Under the pieces are notes generated by a model. The model did not search any database and had not been told where the DNA came from. It saw nothing but the letters and a program-made list of their open reading frames with translations. The translations under genes were made by a program, and so were the position numbers. From Chromobacterium piscinae (GTDB taxonomy: Bacteria; Pseudomonadota; Gammaproteobacteria; Burkholderiales; Chromobacteriaceae): a DNA stretch of 64,000 bases. Location: positions 124,001 through 188,000 of the forward strand of contig NZ_JAJOHV010000020.1 in the NCBI RefSeq assembly GCF_021129175.1. Direction: 5' to 3'. Shown piece after piece: positions 47,305-55,633 of this stretch (positions within the stretch are counted from its first letter, which is position 1; every line of letters begins with the position of its first letter).

Positions 47305-48563
47305 GCGTTTTCGCCCTGGTGGACGGCAATAATTTCTACGCCAGCTGCGAGAGAGTGTTCCGGCCCGACCTAACGGACAAGCCCATCGTCGTGTTGAGCA
47401 ACAACGACGGCTGTGTAGTGGCCGCCAGCGCCGAAGCCAAGGCACTGGGCTTCCAGATGTTCGGCCCTTACTTCGAAATCGCCGGCCTGTGCCGGAAACA
47501 CGGCGTCACGGTGTTTTCCAGCAATTACGCGCTGTACGGCGACATGAGCCGGCGCATGATGGCGATACTGGCCCAGCACGCCCCCAGCCAGGAAGTCTAT
47601 TCGATTGACGAGTGCTTCCTGGATCTGGCCGGCGTGTCCGACACCGATGCGCTGGCTCGGCGGATGCGGGAAGACGTATGGCGCCGCATCGGCATTCCGG
47701 TCAGCGTCGGCATCGGCCCCAGCAAAACGCTGGCCAAGCTGGCCAACCACGTCTCCAAGCGGGTGGAGGGCTGGGACGACGGCGTATTCGACTGGAGCTG
47801 GCTCTCCCCGGCCGAAATCGACGCGCTGATGGCGCGGCTGCCGGTCGGCAAGGTCTGGGGCGTCGGCCGCAAGTTGGCGGCCAAGCTGATCGACGAACAT
47901 ATCGATACCGCCCTGAAGCTGAAGCGCGCCGACCCGCGCTGGCTGCAGCGGAATTTCAGCGTGACGCTGGAACGCACGGCGGCGGAGCTGAACGGCGCCA
48001 GCTGCCTTAGCCTGGAAGACGCAGCGCAGCCGCGCCAGCAGATCATCTCCAGCCGCTCCTTCGGCGAAAAAACCGCCGACCTCGCCGTGCTCACCGCCGC
48101 CGTCAGCCATCACATCGCCCGCGCCGGCCAAAAGCTGCGCGAACAAGGCAGCGCGGCGCGGCTGGTCGGCGTCAGCGTGCGCACCAGCCCTTTCGGCGAC
48201 GATCCCTACCACGGCTACACCGTGGTGCCGCTGATCCACCCCAGCGACGACACCATGGCGCTGGCCGGCGCCGCGATCGCGGGCCTGCGCGCCGTCTACC
48301 GCCGCGGCTTGCGCTATCAGAAAGCCGGCGTGGTGCTGATGGAGCTGTCCACGCGCGAGCGGCGGCAGGCCGATTTGTTCGCCGCCGCGCCAGATCCGCG
48401 CCGGCAGCGGCTGATGCGGACGCTGGATTCGATCAACCAAACCTACGGCCACGGTTGCGTCAAACTGGCATCCGAAGCGCTGACGCCCAATTGGGAAATG
48501 CGGCAGGACGTGCGGTCTCCCCGATACACCACCCAACTAAGCGAGCTATTGCTCATCCGCTAG
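47301..48563 (+). CDS. umuC: DNA polymerase V catalytic subunit UmuC
   Basis: 420-residue Y-family polymerase. Catalytic carboxylates in LVDGNNFYASCERVF and SIDECFLDL; steric-gate region YASCERVF; helix-hairpin-helix region KVWGVGRKLAAKL; little finger 230-350; C-terminal tail with a possible beta-clamp motif (QADLF near residue 357). Full length, so translesion synthesis is expected. Operon with umuD only. Confidence 0.95.
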   Translation: MSVFALVDGNNFYASCERVFRPDLTDKPIVVLSNNDGCVVAASAEAKALGFQMFGPYFEIAGLCRKHGVTVFSSNYALYGDMSRRMMAILAQHAPSQEVYSIDECFLDLAGVSDTDALARRMREDVWRRIGIPVSVGIGPSKTLAKLANHVSKRVEGWDDGVFDWSWLSPAEIDALMARLPVGKVWGVGRKLAAKLIDEHIDTALKLKRADPRWLQRNFSVTLERTAAELNGASCLSLEDAAQPRQQIISSRSFGEKTADLAVLTAAVSHHIARAGQKLREQGSAARLVGVSVRTSPFGDDPYHGYTVVPLIHPSDDTMALAGAAIAGLRAVYRRGLRYQKAGVVLMELSTRERRQADLFAAAPDPRRQRLMRTLDSINQTYGHGCVKLASEALTPNWEMRQDVRSPRYTTQLSELLLIR

Positions 48564-48650
48564 CTCGCATCATCCATGCCAATCAGTATTAAATCAGCCT
48601 CTCAATAAAAACAAAATTGAGATGTTTAATTCAATGCGCCAAATCATAAC

Positions 48651-48675
48651 CTTGCGTATAAGTAAAACTTACAAG
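48651..48675. promoter_or_regulatory. Inverted repeat upstream of the lectin gene
   Basis: TAAGT-AAA-ACTTA (48659-48671) flanked by CTTG (48651-48654) and CAAG (48672-48675). It lies 108 bases before the lectin ATG in an AT-rich promoter region (48564-48783). Possible operator; nothing identifies the regulator. Confidence 0.3.
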
Positions 48676-48783
48676 CGAGAAACCAATTAAGCATTTAAAC
48701 CTAAGCAGTTCCTCATATGGATAAAGCATGAGCATTAACTATCCTTGCTAAGGGCATATGCTCATTAATTCGAGGAGTCCATC

Positions 48784-49245
48784 ATGGAACAACGCTACGT
48801 TATCCGCTCCACCCAAGACAACCGCTACTGCATCGGCGTCGTCGACGACACCAATGGCGGAAAAGTCGTATTGGCCAAGTACGAAAGGGGCGGCACCACC
48901 CGCACCCGCTGGACCCTGGATCCGTTCACCGGCCTGATTCGCTTGGCTTCGTCGGAACAACTGGTTCTGGACGCCACGCCCCAAACGCAAGGCACCCAAC
49001 TGACCGTCACCAATTATCAGTTCGGCAAGAAAAGCCAGACTTGGGATTGGGTGAAAAAGCCGCAAACCATCATCAATAGCGGAAACGGCATGGTGGTGGA
49101 CAATCAAGGCGCCGTCGTGGAGCTGGGCAATCCCATCATTCTGTATACCGATCACAATGGCAACAACCAGCACTGGGAATTCCAGGTGGTGGAAGTCGCG
49201 CTGTTCAAGACAGTCGCCGAAGAGGAAGCCGCAGGCGCGAAATAA
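48784..49245 (+). CDS. Ricin-type beta-trefoil lectin-like protein
   Basis: 153 residues made of three homologous segments (about 4-46, 48-92 and 94-137), each with a hydrophobic strand, a VLD/VVD-like turn and a Trp near the end (TRW, QTWDW, QHW), the QxW pattern of a carbohydrate-binding beta-trefoil. There is no signal peptide, so it is cytoplasmic or released by a non-classical route. A good GAGGAG precedes the ATG. The C-terminal tail (VAEEEAAGAK) is not part of the fold. Ligand unknown. Confidence 0.82.
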   Translation: MEQRYVIRSTQDNRYCIGVVDDTNGGKVVLAKYERGGTTRTRWTLDPFTGLIRLASSEQLVLDATPQTQGTQLTVTNYQFGKKSQTWDWVKKPQTIINSGNGMVVDNQGAVVELGNPIILYTDHNGNNQHWEFQVVEVALFKTVAEEEAAGAK

Positions 49246-50058
49246 TATCGCGCGGCCGTTGCCGGCAGGATGTGCCAGCAATATCAAGGGAACGATGATT
49301 TCCGTACAGGAAACGCCTCGGCGCTTTGCTGCGCCGCCATAACCGCATTGCCCGCGGAAAACGCCGCCTGCTGCTTGGCTGGCAATACCCAGCCCCAAGC
49401 ATATTTCGATGGCCGGCGAAGTTATTTCAATCCCTTGCGCAAACGCAGCCATTCCTTATCAGGATGTTTGGCAATCCAGAGCGGCGGCCACCCCCGCCGC
49501 TCATTGCCACTTCAAATGGATCCCATTCCAGGCCCGCGCCGTCAACGCTGCTCTTTCCCGTCGCCCCCCGCATGGAACCACCCGCTACCACGCCGCCAAC
49601 CAGACAACCTAGACCTCCCGAAGCGCCGGCGCGCCGCCGGAGGCCTGCCATTCCGCCTGCTAATCAGATCATCCAACAGCTTGGACAACAGCTCCTCCGC
49701 GCAGCGCCGGAAGAAAGCCGATCTCCCGCCACGAACCCGGCATGCCGTCTCGCGCCGGCATCGCCGCGCCCGCAACTTTCACGCCATGGTCGTAGCGGCC
49801 ACGCAACAGTGCATGTCTACAACATCTTGTGGCCGTCCAATCATGGGCAACAGCTGCTAGCGTATCCAGCGTTTCCTGCAATTTTCTGACAGCCTCATCC
49901 GCGCGCCATTTTATCCGCCAAAAATTTTCCCGCCCCGCAAAGCCAATAACGGCGCGGCTTTCCTCCCCGCAGCCAGATTCCCGGCCAAAGTCAAGACTTG
50001 AACTACATCCCCCCCACCACTAGAATTTGGGCAGATTTGACGGTGCTGACGGTACATC
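49246..50058. other. Long gene-free stretch between lectin gene and nrdA leader
   Basis: About 800 bases. Several overlapping frames of 60-196 codons exist on both strands, but they are Pro/Arg/Ser-rich, have no ribosome-binding sites and match no family. The minus-strand frame at 49669-49881 (beginning MQETLDTLAAVAHDW) is the only one with a natural-looking start and may be the decayed end of a gene. I see no RNA gene. Confidence 0.4.
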
Positions 50059-50064
50059 TTGTGT

Positions 50065-50073
50065 TTACCCACA
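50065..50073. promoter_or_regulatory. DnaA-box-like site before nrdA (1)
   Basis: TTACCCACA, one mismatch from the DnaA box TTATCCACA, 97 bases before the nrdA ATG. Confidence 0.4.
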
Positions 50074-50098
50074 GCCCGCACACAGCTTTTCAACAGAA

Positions 50099-50107
50099 TT
50101 GTCCACA
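50099..50107. promoter_or_regulatory. DnaA-box-like site before nrdA (2)
   Basis: TTGTCCACA, one mismatch from TTATCCACA, in the same orientation 34 bp from site 1. In E. coli, DnaA acts at paired boxes in the nrdAB promoter, so the pair is plausible. Confidence 0.4.
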
Positions 50108-50169
50108 AGCTGACCTGTCCTCAAGAACGCAGCGCAGCCGGACGTAAACTTCTCTTTATCGAGGGATAC

Positions 50170-53016
50170 ATGCAACTGACCACCTTTGAAGGGCAAACCG
50201 CCGCGGAACTCGGCCGCGCAGCAGCGCCGCAAGCCGACTTCAGCCTGTACAAAACCATCCGACGCAATGGCGCGGTGGTGCCGTTCGAACCCGTCAAGAT
50301 CTCCATCGCCATGACCAAGGCCTTTCTGGCGGTGATGGGGAATCAAGGCGCCACCTCCGCCAGCATCCGCGACAAGGTGGCCCAGCTGACCGAACAGGTG
50401 GTCAACGCGCTGATGCGCCGCAAGCCGGAAGGCGGCGCCATCCACATCGAAGACATCCAGGACCAGGTTGAACTGTCGCTGATGCGCTTTGGCGAGCACG
50501 ACGTGGCCCGCGCCTACGTGCTGTACCGCGAACAACGCTCGCAAGAGCGCGCCGCCCGCGGCGAAGCGCTGACCAGCGTGCAGATCAACGTGCTGCGCAA
50601 GGACGGCCGCAAGCTGCCGCTGGACGTGGCCCGCCTGCGCGCCAACATCGAAGCCGCCAGCAAGAACCTGGCCGGCATCGACGTGGACGCCATCCTGGCC
50701 GAAACCCTGAAGAACATCTACGACGGCGTGCCGGAAGAAGAAGTGGGCAAGTCCGCCATCCTGGCCGCCCGCTCGATGATCGAACTGGACCCGGCCTACG
50801 ATTACGTGACCGCGCGCCTGCTGATGGGCAACATCCGCCTGGAAATCCTGGGCGAAGCCGTGAGCCAGGACGAAATGGGCACGCAATACGCGCCCTACTT
50901 CGCCGACTACATCAAGAAGGGCATCGCCGCCGAGCTGCTGGACGAAAAGCTGGCCGAATACGACCTGAAAAAGCTGGGTGCGGCGCTGGACGCCGAACGC
51001 GACCTGCAATTCGGCTACCTGGGCCTGCAAACCCTGTACGACCGCTACTTCCTGCACGTGGACGGCACCCGCATCGAAATGCCGCAGGCTTTCTACATGC
51101 GCGTCGCCATGGGCCTGGCGCTGAACGAAGTGCACCGCGAAGACCGCGCCATCGAGTTCTACAACGTGCTGTCCAGCTTCGACTTCATGTCGTCCACCCC
51201 GACGCTGTTCAACTCCGGCACCCGCCGCAGCCAGCTGTCCAGCTGCTACCTGACCACCATCGCGGATGACCTGGACGGCATCTACGAAGGCATCAAGGAA
51301 AACGCCCTGCTGTCCAAGTTCGCCGGCGGCCTGGGCAACGACTGGACCCCGGTGCGCGCCATGGGCAGCCACATCAAGGGCACCAACGGCAAATCGCAAG
51401 GCGTAGTGCCCTTCCTGAAGGTAGTCAACGACACCGCCGTGGCGGTGAACCAGGGCGGCAAGCGCAAGGGCGCCGTCTGCGCCTACCTGGAAACCTGGCA
51501 CGCCGACATCGAGGAATTCCTCGAGCTGCGCAAGAACACCGGCGACGACCGCCGCCGCACCCACGACATGAACACCGCCAACTGGATTCCGGACCTGTTC
51601 ATGAAGCGCGTGATGGAAGGCGGCGAGTGGAGCCTGTTCTCCCCGTCCGAAACCCCGGACCTGCACGACCTGTACGGCCAGGCTTTCGAAAAAGCCTACA
51701 CCGCCTACGAAGCCAAGGCCGCGCGCGGCGAACTGAAGGTGCACAAGCGCATCCCGGCCCTGAGCCTGTGGCGCAAGATGCTGACCATGCTGTTTGAAAC
51801 CGGCCACCCGTGGGTCACTTTCAAAGACCCGTGCAACATCCGCAGCCCGCAGCAGCACATGGGCGTGGTTCACAGCTCCAACCTGTGCACCGAGATCACG
51901 CTGAACACCAATGACGACGAAATCGCCGTCTGCAACCTGGGTTCCGTGAACCTGTCCGTGCACCTGAAAGCCGATGGCAGCATGGACGCCGACAAGCTGC
52001 AGCGCACCGTTCGCACCGCGCTGCGCATGCTGGACAACGTGATCGACATCAACTTCTACCCGGTGAAGAAGGCGCGCAACTCCAACCTGAAGCACCGTCC
52101 GGTAGGCATGGGCGTGATGGGCTTCCAAGACTGCCTGCACATCAAGCGCGTGCCGTACGGTTCCAACGCCGCCGTGGAATTCGCCGACGAATCCATGGAA
52201 ATGGTGGCCTACTTCGCCTACCTGGCCTCCACCGAGCTGGCCGAAGAGCGCGGCCGCTACCCGTCGTACAGCGGCAGCCTGTGGGACCGCGGCGTGCTGC
52301 CGCACGACAGCATCAACCTGCTGGCGGCCGAGCGCGGCGGCTACCTGGAAGTGGACCGCACCGAGCGCATGGACTGGAACAAGCTGCGCGAGCGCATCAA
52401 GCAGCACGGCATGCGCAACAGCAACTGCCTGGCCATCGCCCCGACCGCGACCATCGCCAACATCATCGGCGTGTCCGCGTCCATCGAGCCGACCTACCAG
52501 AACCTGTTCGTGAAGTCCAACCTGTCCGGCGAATTCACCGTCACCAACGAATACCTGGTGCGCGATCTGAAAGCCGCCGGCCTGTGGGATGAAGTGATGG
52601 TTGCCGACCTGAAGTACTTCGACGGCAGCCTGGGCCAGATCGACCGCGTGCCGGCCGAACTGAAAGCCATCTACGCCACCGCCTTCGAAGTGGACCCGAA
52701 ATGGCTGGTGGAAGCGGCCTCCCGCCGCCAGAAGTGGATCGACCAGGCTCAGTCGCTGAACCTGTACATGGCTGGCGCTTCCGGCAAGAAACTGGACGAG
52801 CTGTACAAGCATGCCTGGCTGCGCGGCCTGAAGACCACCTACTACCTGCGCACCCTGGCCGCCACCAGCGCCGAGAAATCCACCGGCCGCGGCGGCGAGC
52901 TGAACGCCGTATCCAGCCAGGCGCAAGCCGCGCCGGCAGCCGCGGTGGACAACACCCCGGCCACCGACGCCAAGTTCTGCAGCATCGACAACCCCGATTG
53001 CGAGAGCTGCCAATAA
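50170..53016 (+). CDS. nrdA: Ribonucleoside-diphosphate reductase, class Ia alpha subunit
   Basis: 948 residues, about 190 longer than E. coli NrdA because two ATP-cone domains can be seen in tandem at the N-terminus (about 20-125 and 130-235). Active-site residues: Cys359 (SSCYL), Asn571-x-Cys573-x-Glu575 (NLCTE), Cys588 (AVCNLGS), the Tyr pair in TTYYLRTLA, and the C-terminal redox pair CESC. Reduces NDPs to dNDPs with NrdB. Start ATG 50170 has GAGGGA nearby; a longer upstream frame has no family sequence. Separated from nrdB by three small genes and a hairpin cluster. Confidence 0.96.
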   Translation: MQLTTFEGQTAAELGRAAAPQADFSLYKTIRRNGAVVPFEPVKISIAMTKAFLAVMGNQGATSASIRDKVAQLTEQVVNALMRRKPEGGAIHIEDIQDQVELSLMRFGEHDVARAYVLYREQRSQERAARGEALTSVQINVLRKDGRKLPLDVARLRANIEAASKNLAGIDVDAILAETLKNIYDGVPEEEVGKSAILAARSMIELDPAYDYVTARLLMGNIRLEILGEAVSQDEMGTQYAPYFADYIKKGIAAELLDEKLAEYDLKKLGAALDAERDLQFGYLGLQTLYDRYFLHVDGTRIEMPQAFYMRVAMGLALNEVHREDRAIEFYNVLSSFDFMSSTPTLFNSGTRRSQLSSCYLTTIADDLDGIYEGIKENALLSKFAGGLGNDWTPVRAMGSHIKGTNGKSQGVVPFLKVVNDTAVAVNQGGKRKGAVCAYLETWHADIEEFLELRKNTGDDRRRTHDMNTANWIPDLFMKRVMEGGEWSLFSPSETPDLHDLYGQAFEKAYTAYEAKAARGELKVHKRIPALSLWRKMLTMLFETGHPWVTFKDPCNIRSPQQHMGVVHSSNLCTEITLNTNDDEIAVCNLGSVNLSVHLKADGSMDADKLQRTVRTALRMLDNVIDINFYPVKKARNSNLKHRPVGMGVMGFQDCLHIKRVPYGSNAAVEFADESMEMVAYFAYLASTELAEERGRYPSYSGSLWDRGVLPHDSINLLAAERGGYLEVDRTERMDWNKLRERIKQHGMRNSNCLAIAPTATIANIIGVSASIEPTYQNLFVKSNLSGEFTVTNEYLVRDLKAAGLWDEVMVADLKYFDGSLGQIDRVPAELKAIYATAFEVDPKWLVEAASRRQKWIDQAQSLNLYMAGASGKKLDELYKHAWLRGLKTTYYLRTLAATSAEKSTGRGGELNAVSSQAQAAPAAAVDNTPATDAKFCSIDNPDCESCQ

Positions 53017-53030
53017 GGCAGGTTTCGTAG

Positions 53031-53060
53031 GGTGGAACACCCCGCAAGGGGCGTTCCACC
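53031..53060. repeat. REP-like hairpin, type A copy 1
   Basis: GGTGGAAC, A, CCCC then a GCAA tetraloop and the complement GGGG, C, GTTCCACC: a 13-bp stem with one mismatch, starting 15 bases after the nrdA stop. It may protect or terminate the nrdA mRNA. Confidence 0.8.
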
Positions 53061-53074
53061 GACTCGGACAAGGC

Positions 53075-53113
53075 CATCCTCAAGCCGCTTGCCAAGCAGG
53101 CGGTTTCGGGATG
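53075..53113. repeat. REP-like hairpin, type B copy 1
   Basis: 39-bp element: CATCCTCAAGCCGCTTG, five variable bases, CAGGCGGTTTCGGGATG. The arms can fold (AAGCCGC with GCGGTTT, CATCC with GGATG). The second copy at 53249-53287 is identical except for the five central bases. Confidence 0.8.
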
Positions 53114-53165
53114 AGCAAACCAGGCCAAGGGCCCGCGCCCGACAGCCAAGAAACAAAACTCGCAG

Positions 53166-53194
53166 GGTGGATACCCCGCAAGGGGCGTTCCACC
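53166..53194. repeat. REP-like hairpin, type A copy 2
   Basis: GGTGGATACCCC-GCAA-GGGGCGTTCCACC, the same design as the copy at 53031 with three bases changed. Confidence 0.8.
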
Positions 53195-53204
53195 GAATGG
53201 GCAA

Positions 53205-53248
53205 AACCTCTCGCGAGGTTAAGCCAAACCGGGAGGCGCAAGCCTCCC
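53205..53248. repeat. Two small tetraloop hairpins
   Basis: AACCTC-TCGC-GAGGTT (53205-53220) and GGGAGGC-GCAA-GCCTCCC (53231-53248), both perfect stems. They sit between the second type A and second type B elements. Confidence 0.75.
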
Positions 53249-53287
53249 CATCCTCAAGCCGCTTGGCCTCCAGGCGGTTTCGGGATG
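53249..53287. repeat. REP-like hairpin, type B copy 2
   Basis: See copy at 53075; identical outside the five central bases. The A and B elements together occur twice, so an approximately 130-bp unit has been duplicated in tandem. Confidence 0.8.
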
Positions 53288-53366
53288 CAAGACCCGGCCC
53301 CGCGCGGATAGAAGCGGACTGGAAAAATGCCGTACCCCGACACAGTGACGAGACGAAAGCCCCGCA

Positions 53367-53792
53367 ATGAGCCTGGAAGCATTTTTCGAGCAATACCGAC
53401 AAGGCTATTCGCAGCTGGACGTGGATGCCGTGATGTCGCACTTCACCGTGCCCTTCACCACCATCCACCACGGCGACCTGGCCTGCTGGCAAGACATGTA
53501 TTCATTGCGCGCCACCACCTCGGCCCTGCTGGAGTGGTACCGCGCCCAAGGCTTCGCCGGCGCGACGCACCAAGTGGAAGGCGTGCTGCCGATGGGCAAC
53601 GACGCCGCCTGCGCCACCCTGATCTGGACCGTGGAGCGCAACGGCCAGCCGCCCTGGCGCTACCGCACCGGCTACCACCTGAAACGGACGGCCGGCCAAT
53701 GGAAGATTTACGGCGTGGTGCAATACGACACCGCGCCGGAACAGCAGACGATGGCCCAGCCGTCGTCGCAGCCGCCAGTCGAAGCCGGCTGA
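53367..53792 (+). CDS. SnoaL-like/NTF2-fold protein between nrdA and nrdB
   Basis: 141 residues. It has the NTF2-like pattern: an N-terminal helix (SLEAFFEQYRQGYSQLDVDA), a VMSHFTVPFTTIH strand, then a cone-forming sheet with WRYRTGYHLKRTAGQWKIY. Such folds serve as ketosteroid-isomerase-like enzymes or binding proteins. The C-terminal tail (PEQQTMAQPSSQPP) is disordered. Shine-Dalgarno is weak. First of three small genes preceding nrdB; role unknown. Confidence 0.7.
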   Translation: MSLEAFFEQYRQGYSQLDVDAVMSHFTVPFTTIHHGDLACWQDMYSLRATTSALLEWYRAQGFAGATHQVEGVLPMGNDAACATLIWTVERNGQPPWRYRTGYHLKRTAGQWKIYGVVQYDTAPEQQTMAQPSSQPPVEAG

Positions 53793-53853
53793 CGCGAAAC
53801 GTGCCGGCCGGGTCCGGCTGGCACGGCAACAGGCAGCGCCATGGGAGGGTCAG

Positions 53854-54249
53854 ATGCAGACATTTGAAAACATCGGCATTACCGGATTTTGCGAAGAAAA
53901 ATCGCACAACCCGGACAAGCAGTTCCTGCTATTCAACATGTACCTGCACCTGAGCGCCGCGCCGCCCAACGAGTGGAAAGACTTTTTCAGCGAATCCCGC
54001 CGCCTGCCCCGCGCCCAACTGTGGCGCAAGGCCTGGATAGAAGGCGACACCCTGGTGGTGTACTGCCAGCCGGAAGAGCTGCAGCAGGAAATCGAAGAGT
54101 TGAAGGAAGACCTGGCCGTGGCCAATCAGCAATACCGCCAATTACAGGCGCTGCGCATCCAGCGCCGGCGGCTGCAAGAGCAAGTGGAGCAGGAAGAGGC
54201 CTGTGAACGCAGCCTGATCCGCCAACTGGCCCAGCAACTGCGCTTTTAG
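53854..54249 (+). CDS. Uncharacterised coiled-coil protein before nrdB
   Basis: 131 residues, no family recognised. Residues 1-65 look globular (MQTFENIGITGFCEEKSHNP, NMYLHLSAAPPNEWKDFF); residues about 70-125 form a Gln/Glu/Leu-rich coiled coil (QPEELQQEIEELKEDLAVAN). GGGAGGG precedes the ATG, so it is well translated. Its stop is 14 bases before the next small gene. Possibly a regulator or assembly factor of the reductase, by location only. Confidence 0.65.
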   Translation: MQTFENIGITGFCEEKSHNPDKQFLLFNMYLHLSAAPPNEWKDFFSESRRLPRAQLWRKAWIEGDTLVVYCQPEELQQEIEELKEDLAVANQQYRQLQALRIQRRRLQEQVEQEEACERSLIRQLAQQLRF

Positions 54250-54263
54250 CCGCGGGAGACGCC

Positions 54264-54485
54264 ATGAGCACCACCGCCTATTACCTGCTGCGCAAGAGCG
54301 TGAGCGGCCGCAGGCCCCTGGTGGCCGACGCCGGCGCCCATACCCTCAGCGTGCAGGCCGCGCCGCCGGACGAAACGCCTTCCGCGCCCGGCAGCATAGA
54401 AATCACCCGGCAAAGCCAGCTGCAGCCGGCCCAGGCCATGCAGGCCCAGGCCCCGCAGCCGGAAAAAGCCGTAAAATCCGCATAA
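54264..54485 (+). CDS. Small low-complexity protein before nrdB
   Basis: 73 residues. N-terminal [20 protein letters not shown] is conserved-looking and basic; the rest is Pro/Gln/Ala-rich and likely unstructured. GGGAGA precedes the ATG. Followed after 46 bases by nrdB. No known family. Confidence 0.6.
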   Translation: MSTTAYYLLRKSVSGRRPLVADAGAHTLSVQAAPPDETPSAPGSIEITRQSQLQPAQAMQAQAPQPEKAVKSA

Positions 54486-54531
54486 GCAACCGCCGCGCCC
54501 CGCGCGGCAAAACCAAGAATCAGGAGCACCC

Positions 54532-55614
54532 ATGCTGAATTTCGAAGACGCCGTCCCCGCCCCGTCCGCCGCCCCCTCCTCCATGGACGCCCATGGCAAC
54601 GGCCGCGTAAACGTGGTGGACAAGAAGGTGATCAACGGCACAACCGACGTCAACCAGCTGGTACCGTTCAAGCACAAATGGGCTTGGGAAAAGTACCTGG
54701 CGCAGTGCGCCAACCACTGGATGCCGCAGGAAGTGAACATGCAGCGCGACATCGAACAATGGAAAACCGGCCAACTGACCGAAGACGAAATGCGCGTCGT
54801 CAAGCGCAACCTGGGTTTCTTCGTCACCGCCGACTCCCTGGCCGCCAACAACATCGTGCTGGGCACCTACCGCCAGATCACCAGCCCGGAATGCCGCCAG
54901 TTCCTGCTGCGCCAGGCCTTTGACGAAGCCATCCACACCCACGCCTACCAGTACATCGTGGAAAGCCTGGGCCTGGACGAAGGCGAAGTGTTCAACGCCT
55001 ATCACGAAGTGAAGTCTATCCGCGACAAGGACGAATTCCTGATCCCGTTCATCGACGTGCTGTGCAACCCGGAATTCAAAACCGGCACCGTCGAAAACGA
55101 CCAGAAGCTGCTGAAGTCCCTGATCGTGTTCGCCTGCATCATGGAAGGCCTGTTCTTCTATGTCGGCTTCGTGCAGATCCTGGCCCTGGGCCGCCAAAAC
55201 AAGATGACCGGCGCCGCCGAGCAGTACCAGTACATCCTGCGCGACGAGTCCATGCACTGCAACTTCGGCATCGACCTGATCAACACCATCAAGCTGGAAA
55301 ATCCGCTGCTGTGGACCGACAGCTTCAAGGCCGAGATTGTCGAGCTGTTCAAGCAAGCCGTGGAGCTGGAATACGCCTACGCCGAAGACACCATGCCGCG
55401 CGGCGTGCTGGGCCTGAACGCCAGCATGTTCAAGGAATACCTGCGCTTCATCGCCAACCGCCGCATGCAGCAGATTGGCCTTGACCCGCTGTTCCCGGGC
55501 GTGAACAACCCCTTCCCGTGGATGAGCGAGATGATCGACTTGAAGAAGGAGAAGAACTTCTTCGAGACTCGCGTCACCGAGTATCAGACCGGCGGGGCGT
55601 TGAGCTGGGATTGA
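54532..55614 (+). CDS. nrdB: Ribonucleoside-diphosphate reductase, class Ia beta subunit
   Basis: 360 residues. Iron ligands Asp101 (TADSLAANN), Glu132 and His135 with the radical Tyr139 in [12 protein letters not shown], then later ligands in [11 protein letters not shown] and [11 protein letters not shown]-terminal [10 protein letters not shown] ends in the peptide that binds NrdA. Spacing of Glu-His-Tyr equals that of E. coli Glu115/His118/Tyr122. CAGGAG precedes the ATG. A terminator palindrome, now split by a mobile element, follows. Confidence 0.96.
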   Translation: MLNFEDAVPAPSAAPSSMDAHGNGRVNVVDKKVINGTTDVNQLVPFKHKWAWEKYLAQCANHWMPQEVNMQRDIEQWKTGQLTEDEMRVVKRNLGFFVTADSLAANNIVLGTYRQITSPECRQFLLRQAFDEAIHTHAYQYIVESLGLDEGEVFNAYHEVKSIRDKDEFLIPFIDVLCNPEFKTGTVENDQKLLKSLIVFACIMEGLFFYVGFVQILALGRQNKMTGAAEQYQYILRDESMHCNFGIDLINTIKLENPLLWTDSFKAEIVELFKQAVELEYAYAEDTMPRGVLGLNASMFKEYLRFIANRRMQQIGLDPLFPGVNNPFPWMSEMIDLKKEKNFFETRVTEYQTGGALSWD

Positions 55615-55633
55615 TTTGTTTTTCTGCGTCGAG

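Noticed and set aside
49270-49889. Overlapping plus-strand frames of 196 and 187 codons
   Set aside because: Pro/Arg/Ser-rich, no ribosome-binding site, no recognisable domain and mutually overlapping.
49939-49961. Terminator with AAAGCC/GGCTTT arms
   Set aside because: Only a 6-bp stem with an 11-base loop and no clear T-run.
50051-50064. NrdR-box-like GGTACATCTTGTGT upstream of nrdA
   Set aside because: Only part of the 16-bp NrdR pattern and no second box at the usual spacing.
50065-53040. 991-codon open frame on the strand opposite nrdA
   Set aside because: Shadow of nrdA codon bias: composition rich in His, Val and Gln with no domain, no ribosome-binding site, fully covered by a certain gene.
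53031-53060. Simple intrinsic terminator of nrdA
   Set aside because: Strong stem but no T-run, and it recurs as part of a repeat unit; kept as a REP-like element.
53031-53287. CRISPR array
   Set aside because: Repeats are self-complementary, two per type, without regular unique spacers and without cas genes.
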